DNA of 26,147 bases from CG1-02-33-12 sp964403775 (GTDB lineage Archaea > Nanobdellota > Nanobdellia > Woesearchaeales > CG1-02-33-12). The stretch spans positions 1 through 26,147 of the forward strand of contig CAYOHL010000004.1 in assembly GCA_964403775.1 (NCBI GenBank), written 5' to 3'. Shown piece after piece: positions 1 through 6,578 of the stretch (positions within the stretch are counted from its first letter, which is position 1; each line of letters opens with the position of its first letter). Below the pieces are notes generated by a model. That model worked only from the letters and a program-made list of their open reading frames with translations. It ran no database searches and was not told where the DNA came from. The translations under genes were made by a program, and so were the position numbers.

Positions 1-2
1 CC

Positions 3-40
3 GTCAAACCAGCATCTTTAGATGCTGGTAGGAGTTTTCT
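3..40 (+). mobile_element. Possible right-end hairpin of an IS200/IS605 (TnpB-type) element
   Basis: A perfect 9-bp stem (8-16 with 21-29, loop TTTA) is preceded by GTCAA and followed by AGGAGTTTTC. From memory, the layout tcaA-CC-stem-CTTTAG-stem-GG-AGGA resembles the 3' ends of TnpB-carrying IS200/IS605 elements and the end of their omega-RNA. The element body would lie left of base 1, so no transposase or tnpB can be checked here. Read on the minus strand it is simply a hairpin 20 bp past the end of the glycogen operon, without a strong U-tract, so a terminator is the alternative. Confidence 0.4.
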
Positions 41-48
41 GTGGATTT

Positions 49-474
49 TTATGATATCAAACCCTGTATGATTGCTGAAATCAGAAAGCCCAGTATCAAT
101 CCTAAAAGCAGGCCAATAAAAAACTCATTATTGAACAAGATTACTTTTTCCTTTGCAGGGTAATCATTTTTTAATTCCCTAAGATGTTCAATTCTCCGGC
201 TGACTAGCTCAAATGCCTTTTTCCTGGTTTTTGCCTTCATTAAATCATTGCTAAGTTCAATATCCCCTATAATATCCCTGACCCAGCTGCTGAAATCATT
301 TTTTTCTTTTGTTACATGATATTTAAAATTAGTATCATCCATTATTTCCAGTGCCTCGGCAAGTTCCCCAAGATTTGCTATCGATGTCCCCATGTGCAGG
401 TTAAACTTATGCGCTGGATTAACATCTGAAAGTATTGATTTTGCATCTTCTGGAAACAAAATTTTTTTTGCCAT
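49..474 (-). CDS. DUF5752-like small protein with C-terminal membrane anchor
   Basis: A 141-residue protein. Residues about 22-100 form a helical domain with the signature H53-V, KNDF (58-61) and W64, which matches what I remember of the archaeal DUF5752 family. Residues about 113-139 are a hydrophobic helix with a Gly/Leu/Ile-rich core, so the domain should be held at the membrane. It is the last gene of the leftward glycogen operon, 14 bp after its paralogue, with GAGGGG as a ribosome binding site before ATG at 474. The biochemical function is unknown. Its position suggests a structural or regulatory accessory to polyglucan enzymes. The family name is recalled, not searched. Confidence 0.75.
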   Translation of the reverse strand: MAKKILFPEDAKSILSDVNPAHKFNLHMGTSIANLGELAEALEIMDDTNFKYHVTKEKNDFSSWVRDIIGDIELSNDLMKAKTRKKAFELVSRRIEHLRELKNDYPAKEKVILFNNEFFIGLLLGLILGFLISAIIQGLIS

Positions 475-488
475 TATTATCCCCTCTT

Positions 489-812
489 TTAGCTGAATTT
501 TTTTATTATATTTTTTAAGATGATTAGCTGTGTTCTGTCCTTATCAGTTGTCTTCAAAAGCTCTTCTGCAAGCTTTTGCTCTTTAAAGACATCCTTTATC
601 CAGCTGGCGAAATCATTTTTCATCTCATTGACATGATGCCTAAATATATCGTCAGCCATTTTATCAAGATATTTAGACAAATCCAGTACGCTTTTCAAGA
701 CCATTCCATCCTGAACAAAAAAATAATGTTCTGGTTTAGCCTCTTTTAATATATCTTTGCTTATTTTTGCATTTTTTTTAGTAATTTTTTTTCCAACTCT
801 TTTTGTTTTCAT
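489..812 (-). CDS. DUF5752-like small protein, soluble paralogue
   Basis: A 107-residue protein with a very basic N-terminus (residues 1-24, rich in Lys) and then the same domain as the next gene: HHV (59-61), KNDF (65-68), W71, and an ExKLAEEL helix. Unlike its neighbour it has no membrane segment. Its ATG overlaps the stop of the GH57 gene (ATGA), indicating translational coupling, and the two DUF5752-like genes are 14 bp apart. They are probably an ancient tandem duplication in which one copy gained or kept a membrane anchor. Function is unknown. The operon context says only that it is made together with polyglucan-metabolising enzymes. Confidence 0.75.
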   Translation of the reverse strand: MKTKRVGKKITKKNAKISKDILKEAKPEHYFFVQDGMVLKSVLDLSKYLDKMADDIFRHHVNEMKNDFASWIKDVFKEQKLAEELLKTTDKDRTQLIILKNIIKKFS

Positions 813-2026
813 ACTACCACCTCTTTTTTTAAATTATTTTTATCATAATGCTCCTTTAACCTGAAGTTTATATCATTAACTATGTTCATAAAGGTTATGA
901 ATGCATCATAAGGACTGTCATAAGGATTAAAGTATTTATGGACATCGCCATCATTGAACCATTTTGTGCACATGTAATAAAAATGATCGCTTATCTGTAA
1001 CGCCCTCCAGTCATTAATAAGCTTTTGGTCTTTTGACTTTTTTATTGCCTCTTCCATAAAATATATCTCATTTATTGCTGACTTCTGCATGTCATTTCCA
1101 TCCCATGCGCTTGTATCCCGCTCAATATCTGCCCATGAAACAGGGCTGTGGATATCAAGCTCTGAAACAGGATTATATTTTCTTATTGCCTCACTTGGAG
1201 TTTTGAAATCATTGTCAGGGTGCTTTAATAGTTCCCCAGGAAGGTTTCTTAAAAAGCCAAATATTCCTGTATCTGCCCACTGGTGCTCTCCAAAGGTCTC
1301 GTAATCCATAAAAAGATTTACTAGATTGCCGTTTCCATTAACAGCATTAATCCATTTAGCATATTTATCAACTGTGAGGGGCCATTCCTTCCAGCTCCTG
1401 TCTGAAAACCTGAATGCAACATCATCTGATAGTTTGTAGTTTTTAAGCAAAAGCTTTATCCTTGATGCTGTTTTCGGCCTGTAAATAAAATTTGGAGACC
1501 TCCAGCCAAGAATGTGGTCTGCACCCTCTGCCAGTATTCCCTTGTATCCCATTGACTCAATAAAATTTGCAAGCTCATTATTATAAACAAGCTCTGTGTT
1601 TCTGAAAACTGTTGGTTTCTGCCTGAACAAGCTTCTTATCTTCTTGTTATGCAAAATAATCTGCTCTTTAAACTCGCTTTTTGAATAAAGGAATGCAAGT
1701 GAATGGTAGTATGTCTCATCAAGAATTTCAACCTTGCCAGTATCAACCAAATCCTTGAATGACTGCAGAATATCAGGCATAAATTCCTCTAGCTGTTCTA
1801 AGATAACGCCTGAAAAAGAATAGCTTATCTTGAATTCCTCATGCTTGTTAAGCAGGTCAAGCATCAGCTTATTAGTAGGGAGGTAGCACTTTTCTGCAAC
1901 TTTTTTTAGTATGTCTAAATTCTTCTGCCTGTTGGTATAGCTATGATTCTTTCCAATCTCAAATACATTATAATTCCTCAGCCTGTAAGGCTGGTGAACC
2001 TGAAAATAAAAACAGATTGATACCAT
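809..2026 (-). CDS. GH57 family glycoside hydrolase (alpha-amylase-like)
   Basis: A 405-residue glycoside hydrolase family 57 enzyme, expected to cut or transfer alpha-1,4-glucan. Seen in order: HQPY at 11-14 (conserved region 1), TYYHSLA around 105-111 (region 2), FRNTEL at 141-146 with E145 as the expected nucleophile (region 3), and MDYETFGEH at 240-248 with D241 as the expected acid/base (region 4). Length fits the short MJ1611-like amylase group rather than the longer branching enzymes. No signal peptide is visible, so it should act on cytoplasmic glycogen. It lies 9 bp after the SDR gene and overlaps the next gene by ATGA. 4-alpha-glucanotransferase activity is the main alternative. Confidence 0.9.
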   Translation of the reverse strand: MVSICFYFQVHQPYRLRNYNVFEIGKNHSYTNRQKNLDILKKVAEKCYLPTNKLMLDLLNKHEEFKISYSFSGVILEQLEEFMPDILQSFKDLVDTGKVEILDETYYHSLAFLYSKSEFKEQIILHNKKIRSLFRQKPTVFRNTELVYNNELANFIESMGYKGILAEGADHILGWRSPNFIYRPKTASRIKLLLKNYKLSDDVAFRFSDRSWKEWPLTVDKYAKWINAVNGNGNLVNLFMDYETFGEHQWADTGIFGFLRNLPGELLKHPDNDFKTPSEAIRKYNPVSELDIHSPVSWADIERDTSAWDGNDMQKSAINEIYFMEEAIKKSKDQKLINDWRALQISDHFYYMCTKWFNDGDVHKYFNPYDSPYDAFITFMNIVNDINFRLKEHYDKNNLKKEVVV

Positions 2027-2035
2027 TTTTAAGCT

Positions 2036-2785
2036 TTAATGTGCAATCCACCCCCCATCGACAAATAGTGTAATGCCTGTTATATAGTCTGAGTTGTCTG
2101 AGGCAAGGAACAGGGCTGCATTTGCTATGTCTTCTGGCTTTCCAATCCTGCTTAATGGGATATTGGCTAATAATGTTTCCCTTGTTGCTTTATCCTTTAA
2201 TAATTCTTTTGTCATGTCTGTCTCTATCACGCCCGGGCCTATTGCATTAACATTTATTTTATACTGCGCCAGCTCTAGAGCAAGCTCTCTTGTCATGTTT
2301 ATTATTGCCCCCTTTGAGGCGCAGTAAGCACTAGAGTTTGCAAATCCCACCTGGCCTGCAATAGATGTTATATTGATTATCTTGCCTTTGCCCTGTTTTA
2401 TCATCTCTGGAACAGCAGCTTTTGAGCAGAGAAAAACCCCTTTAAGGTTTATATCCAAAACCCTGTCAAAATCCTGCTCTGTAAGATCTGTTAATGATTT
2501 TTGCATATATATGCCTGCATTATTAACAAGTATATCAACTTTGCCAAATTTTTCTGTTGTTAAGTTTATCATTTGGCTAAGATCTTCAGGATTTGAAACA
2601 TCTGCCTTAACAGCCAGCCCTTTTTTTCCAATTGCCTTAATCTCTTCAACTACTTTGTTGCAGTCATCTAGGTTTATGTCGCTGACAACAACATTGGCTC
2701 CTGCCTTTGCCAGGGCAAGTGCTATTTCCTTGCCAATTCCCCTCCTTGAGCCTGTTACAATAGCAACCTTGTTTTTTAAGTCCAT
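2036..2785 (-). CDS. Short-chain dehydrogenase/reductase (FabG-like)
   Basis: A classical SDR of 249 residues. It has the cofactor motif TGSRRGIG (11-18), NNAG (88-91), and the catalytic set S141, Y154 and K158 (YCASK), and ends in DGGWIAH. Asp36 at the end of the second beta strand suggests NAD(H) rather than NADP(H) preference. FabG-type and glucose-1-dehydrogenase-type SDRs look alike at this level, so the substrate cannot be assigned. The position between a glycogen-synthase-like GT4 and a GH57 amylase makes a sugar substrate worth considering. A strong AGGAGG precedes the ATG, and the gene begins 10 bp after the GT4 stop. Confidence 0.9.
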   Translation of the reverse strand: MDLKNKVAIVTGSRRGIGKEIALALAKAGANVVVSDINLDDCNKVVEEIKAIGKKGLAVKADVSNPEDLSQMINLTTEKFGKVDILVNNAGIYMQKSLTDLTEQDFDRVLDINLKGVFLCSKAAVPEMIKQGKGKIINITSIAGQVGFANSSAYCASKGAIINMTRELALELAQYKINVNAIGPGVIETDMTKELLKDKATRETLLANIPLSRIGKPEDIANAALFLASDNSDYITGITLFVDGGWIAH

Positions 2786-2795
2786 TTTAAACCTC

Positions 2796-4016
2796 CTATG
2801 ATTTGCTTAATGCTCTTTCATAAACATTAATACATTTTTTAGCGCTCTCATTCCAGCTGATTTTTTTTATTTCTATTAATCCATGCTCTTTCAAGCAGTG
2901 ATGCAATGCATTATAGTTAAGCACTGCTATTATTTTGCTGGCCATTTCATCTATATCCCAAAAGTCAACCTTAAGGCAGTTTTTTATAACCTCTGAAACA
3001 CCTGACTGCTTTGATATAAGAACAGGAGTTCCATTTCTCATTGCTTCTAATGGCGTTATTCCAAACGGCTCTGAAACAGATGGCATAACATACAGGTCTG
3101 CCATTTTATATGCCCTGTCAATATCATCACCCCTTAAAAAGCCAGTAAACAAGACATGCTTTGCTATTCCTAACCTGGCTGCTTTTTCTATCATGTCTGC
3201 TTCCATGTCACCAGAGCCTACAACAATAAACTTAATGTTTTTTTCCTTTTCAAGCACTTTTTTCGCAGCATCAATAAAATAATCAGGGCCTTTTTGGAGT
3301 GTTATTCTGCCAAGAAATAAAACTATTTTATCCTGGTTTTTTATCCTAAAATCCTCTTTATCAGGAAAGCCTGTAAATTCAACAGCATTATGAACAACAA
3401 ATACTTTTTCAGGGCTTATTCCATAATGCTCTACTATCTTATTTTTTGTAAAATTGGATACAGCAATAATCAAATCTGCAGCATGCATGCCTTTTCTTTC
3501 AATATCATAAACAGCCTGGTTTGGGTGGCCTCCTGTGCGGTCAAATTCTGTTGCATGCACTTGCACAATTAATGGCTTTTTTGAGATTTTTTTTGCCTCA
3601 ATTCCTGCCAGATAAGTCATCCAGTCATGGCAGTGTATCAAGTCAAAAGACTCGTTTTCTGCTATTTCCCTTGCCTTGATGGCATACCTGTTTACCTCAT
3701 CAAAAAGGTTTTGTCCGTATATTAATCCAAGGTTTTTGTCTGATTTTATTCTTCTTTGTCTGTACATATTATCATATCCCTTGGATGATATGTAGGGAAC
3801 TAACAAAGAGCTTACTCTCTTAATATCAAGAAAATCAGTGCAAGCTGCAACTATGAGGTTAACAAAATCTGATTTAATTAATTTTGGCGCTGTTGGGATT
3901 ACAAATGTTATGCTAATCCCTTGTTTGCTTAGGGCTTTTGTAAGTCCATAGCAGGCAGTTCCTAAGCCCCCTGTGTTAAAAGGAGGAAACTCCCAGCCAA
4001 ACATTAAAATCTTCAT
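2796..4016 (-). CDS. GT4 glycosyltransferase, glycogen-synthase-like
   Basis: A 406-residue GT-B fold retaining glycosyltransferase. The N-terminus MKILMFGWEFPP followed by GGLGT (16-20) is the GlgA-like sugar-nucleotide loop. HCHDWMTYLAG lies at 128-138, FLGR..LQKG (234-243) supplies the phosphate-binding Arg237 and Lys242, and EPFGITPLE (316-324) is the E-x7-E motif of GT4/GT5 enzymes. It probably extends alpha-glucan or makes a related glucoside from NDP-glucose. It heads the leftward operon, with AGAGGA (4021-4026) before ATG. A second, unrelated type of glycogen synthase is encoded at 4790-6577. Trehalose or sucrose-type GT4 functions cannot be excluded. Confidence 0.85.
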   Translation of the reverse strand: MKILMFGWEFPPFNTGGLGTACYGLTKALSKQGISITFVIPTAPKLIKSDFVNLIVAACTDFLDIKRVSSLLVPYISSKGYDNMYRQRRIKSDKNLGLIYGQNLFDEVNRYAIKAREIAENESFDLIHCHDWMTYLAGIEAKKISKKPLIVQVHATEFDRTGGHPNQAVYDIERKGMHAADLIIAVSNFTKNKIVEHYGISPEKVFVVHNAVEFTGFPDKEDFRIKNQDKIVLFLGRITLQKGPDYFIDAAKKVLEKEKNIKFIVVGSGDMEADMIEKAARLGIAKHVLFTGFLRGDDIDRAYKMADLYVMPSVSEPFGITPLEAMRNGTPVLISKQSGVSEVIKNCLKVDFWDIDEMASKIIAVLNYNALHHCLKEHGLIEIKKISWNESAKKCINVYERALSKS

Positions 4017-4070
4017 TCAATCCTCTTTTGCTGTTTATATAGTCATATCTAACTAAATTAGACAGAAATA

Positions 4071-4087
4071 GTTATTACTTAAATAAC
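4071..4087. promoter_or_regulatory. Inverted repeat, candidate operator (left site)
   Basis: GTTATT (4071-4076) and AATAAC (4082-4087) form a 6-bp inverted repeat around a 5-bp spacer. The right half overlaps a leftward TATA-like TTATTTAA (complement of 4079-4086) that would place transcription start about 40 nt upstream of the GT4 gene. A regulator bound here could block the leftward glycogen operon. Its inner ATTACT lies exactly 20 bp from the ATTACT of the next repeat, two helical turns. Confidence 0.45.
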
Positions 4088-4093
4088 TTTCCG

Positions 4094-4109
4094 ATTACTA
4101 TACAGTAAT
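4094..4109. promoter_or_regulatory. Inverted repeat, candidate operator (right site)
   Basis: ATTACTATACAGTAAT is a perfect 6-bp inverted repeat around a 4-bp centre, in the divergent region next to an Lrp/AsnC-type regulator gene. Size and AT-rich centre fit the sites such regulators usually bind. Binding by this regulator is inferred only. Confidence 0.5.
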
Positions 4110-4162
4110 ATAAACCATTGTTTACTGATAAATTTGCCATTAAAAAAACTAAACAAAACATA

Positions 4163-4204
4163 TTTATATAAGTATTATTTATCATATGACACAAAAGGGG
4201 TGAT
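4163..4204 (+). promoter_or_regulatory. Promoter and ribosome binding site of the rightward glycogen operon
   Basis: TTTATATA (4163-4170) is a good archaeal TATA box predicting a start near 4191-4193. GGGGTGAT (4197-4204) then serves as ribosome binding site, five nucleotides before an ATT at 4210. Together they place the translation start at 4210 rather than at the first ATG (4492), which would leave a 300-nt leader. Confidence 0.65.
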
Positions 4205-4209
4205 TTAAC

Positions 4210-4788
4210 ATTAATATAGTTGAAATTGACCAGCAAGAGAAAGTTATAATAAGAGAGCTCATTAAAAACCCTAAAATTTCTGACAACAAGATAAGCAAAA
4301 ATACAAAAGTCCCTGTAAAAACAGTAAACAGGAAAAGAAAGATTCTTGAAAAGAAAGGCCTAATTAATTATTTCACTTATTTAAATAATGGAATCAATGG
4401 AACTGGAAGATTTAGTGCAAAACAGCAGTATATAATCACTTTCAAATACGGCATAACTAGAAGCAATATAATTGAGAAAATTGGAAGGGAAATGCCAAGG
4501 CTGATAGAGTTAAAACATATAGCAGATTGCTCTGTTGGTGATAAGGATGGCCATGCAATAATAGCAATAACAATTGAATCAAGATTAGAATCTGATATTA
4601 TTGAGGTTTTTAATGCTGAGATTCTTCCAAAATTCAAAAGACTTTTTGGCGAGGATGCTGTTATTAAAACAGAGGTAATAACACTCAATGTTCCAATAGT
4701 AATGCTGCATAACTACATGCCCTTGGTTAATATAATGCATGGCAAGATAAAGGAAGACTGGCCAGATGATTTGATATTTGTTGATTAA
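4210..4788 (+). CDS. Lrp/AsnC-type transcriptional regulator, apparent ATT start
   Basis: About 192 residues if started at ATT 4210. Residues 1-55 form a winged helix-turn-helix (IDQQEKVIIRELIKNP.. then KISDNKISKNTKVPVKTV), followed by a ligand-binding RAM-like alpha/beta domain (IIEKIGR..PRLIEL, AIIAITIESRLESDIIEVF). An in-frame TGA sits at 4201, and no ATG, GTG or TTG occurs between it and 4492. Starting at 4492 would delete the whole DNA-binding domain, so a non-standard ATT start (or ATA at 4216) is the best reading. It is first in the rightward glycogen operon and divergent from the other glycogen operon, so it is the likely local regulator, perhaps autoregulated. A sequencing error removing an ATG is the alternative. 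Confidence 0.8.
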   Translation: MNIVEIDQQEKVIIRELIKNPKISDNKISKNTKVPVKTVNRKRKILEKKGLINYFTYLNNGINGTGRFSAKQQYIITFKYGITRSNIIEKIGREMPRLIELKHIADCSVGDKDGHAIIAITIESRLESDIIEVFNAEILPKFKRLFGEDAVIKTEVITLNVPIVMLHNYMPLVNIMHGKIKEDWPDDLIFVD

Positions 4789-4789
4789 A

Positions 4790-6577
4790 ATGGAAAAAGA
4801 AGCAGATTATTTATTTGAGATCTCATGGGAGGTCTGCAATAAAGTTGGCGGGATTTATACTGTTGTCAAGTCAAAGGCCATTGAAATAATGGAATATTAC
4901 AAGGAAAATTATTTTGCAATAGGCCCTTTTTTTCCTGAAAAGGTTGCTGGCGAATTCCAGGAAAAAATGCCGCCAGACAAGCTATCAAAGGCATTTGAAA
5001 AACTAGAGAAAGATGGCATAAAGTGCCATTACGGCAGCTGGCTTATTAAAGGAGAGCCCAATACAATTCTTGTTGATTTCAGCGGATTTACATCCAAAAA
5101 AGATGAGATAAAAACAAACTTATGGAATAATTTCAGGATAGATTCCCTTAACACAAAATATTTTGAATTTGATGAGCCTGTTATATGGTCATATGCTGTT
5201 GGAAAGCTTCTTGAAGAAATAAAAGATGTTTTCAAAGATAAAAAAATTGTTGCACATTTTCATGAATGGCTGGCAGGAGCAGGCCTGCTTTACCTAAAAC
5301 AAAATAAGGTTAAAGTTGCAACTGTGTTTACAACACATGCAACAATTCTTGGCAGGACAATGTCCTTTGCAAATGAAGAGCTTTATGAAACATTTGACAA
5401 AATAAATCCAGAGGAAAAGGCCTATAGCTATAGAATACAGGCAAAATTTCTTGCAGAAAAGCAAACTGCATTAAATTCAGATATTTTTACAACAGTAAGC
5501 GAGATTACAGCCATAGAGGCAGAGCATCTTCTTGGAAAAAAGCCAGATATGCTTTTGCCAAACGGCCTTGACCTTAAGAAGTTCCCGACATTTGAAGAAG
5601 CATCAATAAAACATCGTTTATACAGGGAAAGAATAAAGGAATTTTTGATGTATTATTTTTTTCCATATTACTCATTTGACCTTGATAACACGCTTCTTTA
5701 TTTTTTGTGCGGAAGATATGAGTTCAGGGCAAAGGGAATTGATATATTTATCAAGGCACTGGCAAAACTAAATGAAAGACTTAAAAAAGAAAAATCTAGC
5801 AAAACAATTGTGGCTTTTTTCTGGATTCCTGGCAACATAAGGGCAATAAAAACAGAATTGCTGGAAAACAAGACATTTTTTGAGGATATAAAGGATAGTA
5901 TTGATGATAACCTAAGCGAGATTAAAAACAAGATAATTTACTCAATAGTTTCAAAAAAGAGCATTACAGAAAAAAATATTTTTGATGAGGATTTCCTGCA
6001 TGAAAACAAAAAAAAGGTTTTGAAGCTTATGAAAAAAGGGGAGCCAGAGCTAACAACACATGATCTGCAGGATGAGCAAAATGATTCTATCATAAAAGCC
6101 CTTAATGATGCTAGCCTATTAAACAAAAAAGAAGACAGGGTAAAGGTTGTTTTTTATCCAATCTACCTTACTGGCGCTGACAGGCTGCTTGACTTGGGCT
6201 ATTATGAATGCATGCAGGGCTCGCATCTTGGTGTTTTTCCGTCATACTATGAGCCATGGGGCTATACGCCATTGGAGGCAGCTGCACTTGGTGTTTCATC
6301 TGTAACAACTGACTTGGCTGGATTTGGAAGATATATTAATGAAAAATCAGCTCAAACCAAAATTCCAGGAATATTTGTCCTGAAAAGACTAGGCAAAAAG
6401 GATGATCAGGTTGTTGAGGAGCTCGCTAATGCACTTTATTATTTCAGCAGTTTGTCAAAGCAGGAAAGAATAAAAAACAAGATGGAAGCCCAAAGATTAG
6501 CTGCACTGGCTGACTGGGAAGTTTTGATCAAGAGCTATATTGAGGCATATAATCTTGCTGTAAAGAGGCTTGGTTAA
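4790..6577 (+). CDS. Glycogen synthase, GT3 (eukaryote-type)
   Basis: A 595-residue enzyme transferring glucose from NDP-glucose to the non-reducing end of glycogen. It follows the animal/fungal GYS pattern closely: FEISWEVCNKVGGIYTVVKS at residues 9-28 (UDP-glucose loop), HFHEWLAGAG, FTTHATILGR, LPNGLDLKKF, the acidic helical insert ending in LTTHDLQDEQ, FPSYYEPWGYTPLE with the E488-x7-E496 pair, and TTDLAGFGRYI. It lacks the long phosphorylated tails of the eukaryotic enzyme, so control by phosphorylation is unlikely. An in-frame TTG at 4778 lies upstream, but ATG 4790, one base after the regulator stop (TAA-A-ATG), matches the family start and implies coupled translation. Confidence 0.93.
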   Translation: MEKEADYLFEISWEVCNKVGGIYTVVKSKAIEIMEYYKENYFAIGPFFPEKVAGEFQEKMPPDKLSKAFEKLEKDGIKCHYGSWLIKGEPNTILVDFSGFTSKKDEIKTNLWNNFRIDSLNTKYFEFDEPVIWSYAVGKLLEEIKDVFKDKKIVAHFHEWLAGAGLLYLKQNKVKVATVFTTHATILGRTMSFANEELYETFDKINPEEKAYSYRIQAKFLAEKQTALNSDIFTTVSEITAIEAEHLLGKKPDMLLPNGLDLKKFPTFEEASIKHRLYRERIKEFLMYYFFPYYSFDLDNTLLYFLCGRYEFRAKGIDIFIKALAKLNERLKKEKSSKTIVAFFWIPGNIRAIKTELLENKTFFEDIKDSIDDNLSEIKNKIIYSIVSKKSITEKNIFDEDFLHENKKKVLKLMKKGEPELTTHDLQDEQNDSIIKALNDASLLNKKEDRVKVVFYPIYLTGADRLLDLGYYECMQGSHLGVFPSYYEPWGYTPLEAAALGVSSVTTDLAGFGRYINEKSAQTKIPGIFVLKRLGKKDDQVVEELANALYYFSSLSKQERIKNKMEAQRLAALADWEVLIKSYIEAYNLAVKRLG

Positions 6578-6578
6578 A

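Noticed and set aside
2373..2801. 142-codon open frame on the plus strand.
   Set aside because: It lies entirely across the SDR gene, whose motifs are intact. The reverse frame has no ribosome binding site or recognisable fold.
4492..4788. A 98-residue gene starting at the first ATG of the regulator frame.
   Set aside because: It would keep only half the ligand-binding domain and lose the complete winged helix encoded upstream in the same frame, and would leave a 300-nt leader after a good TATA box.
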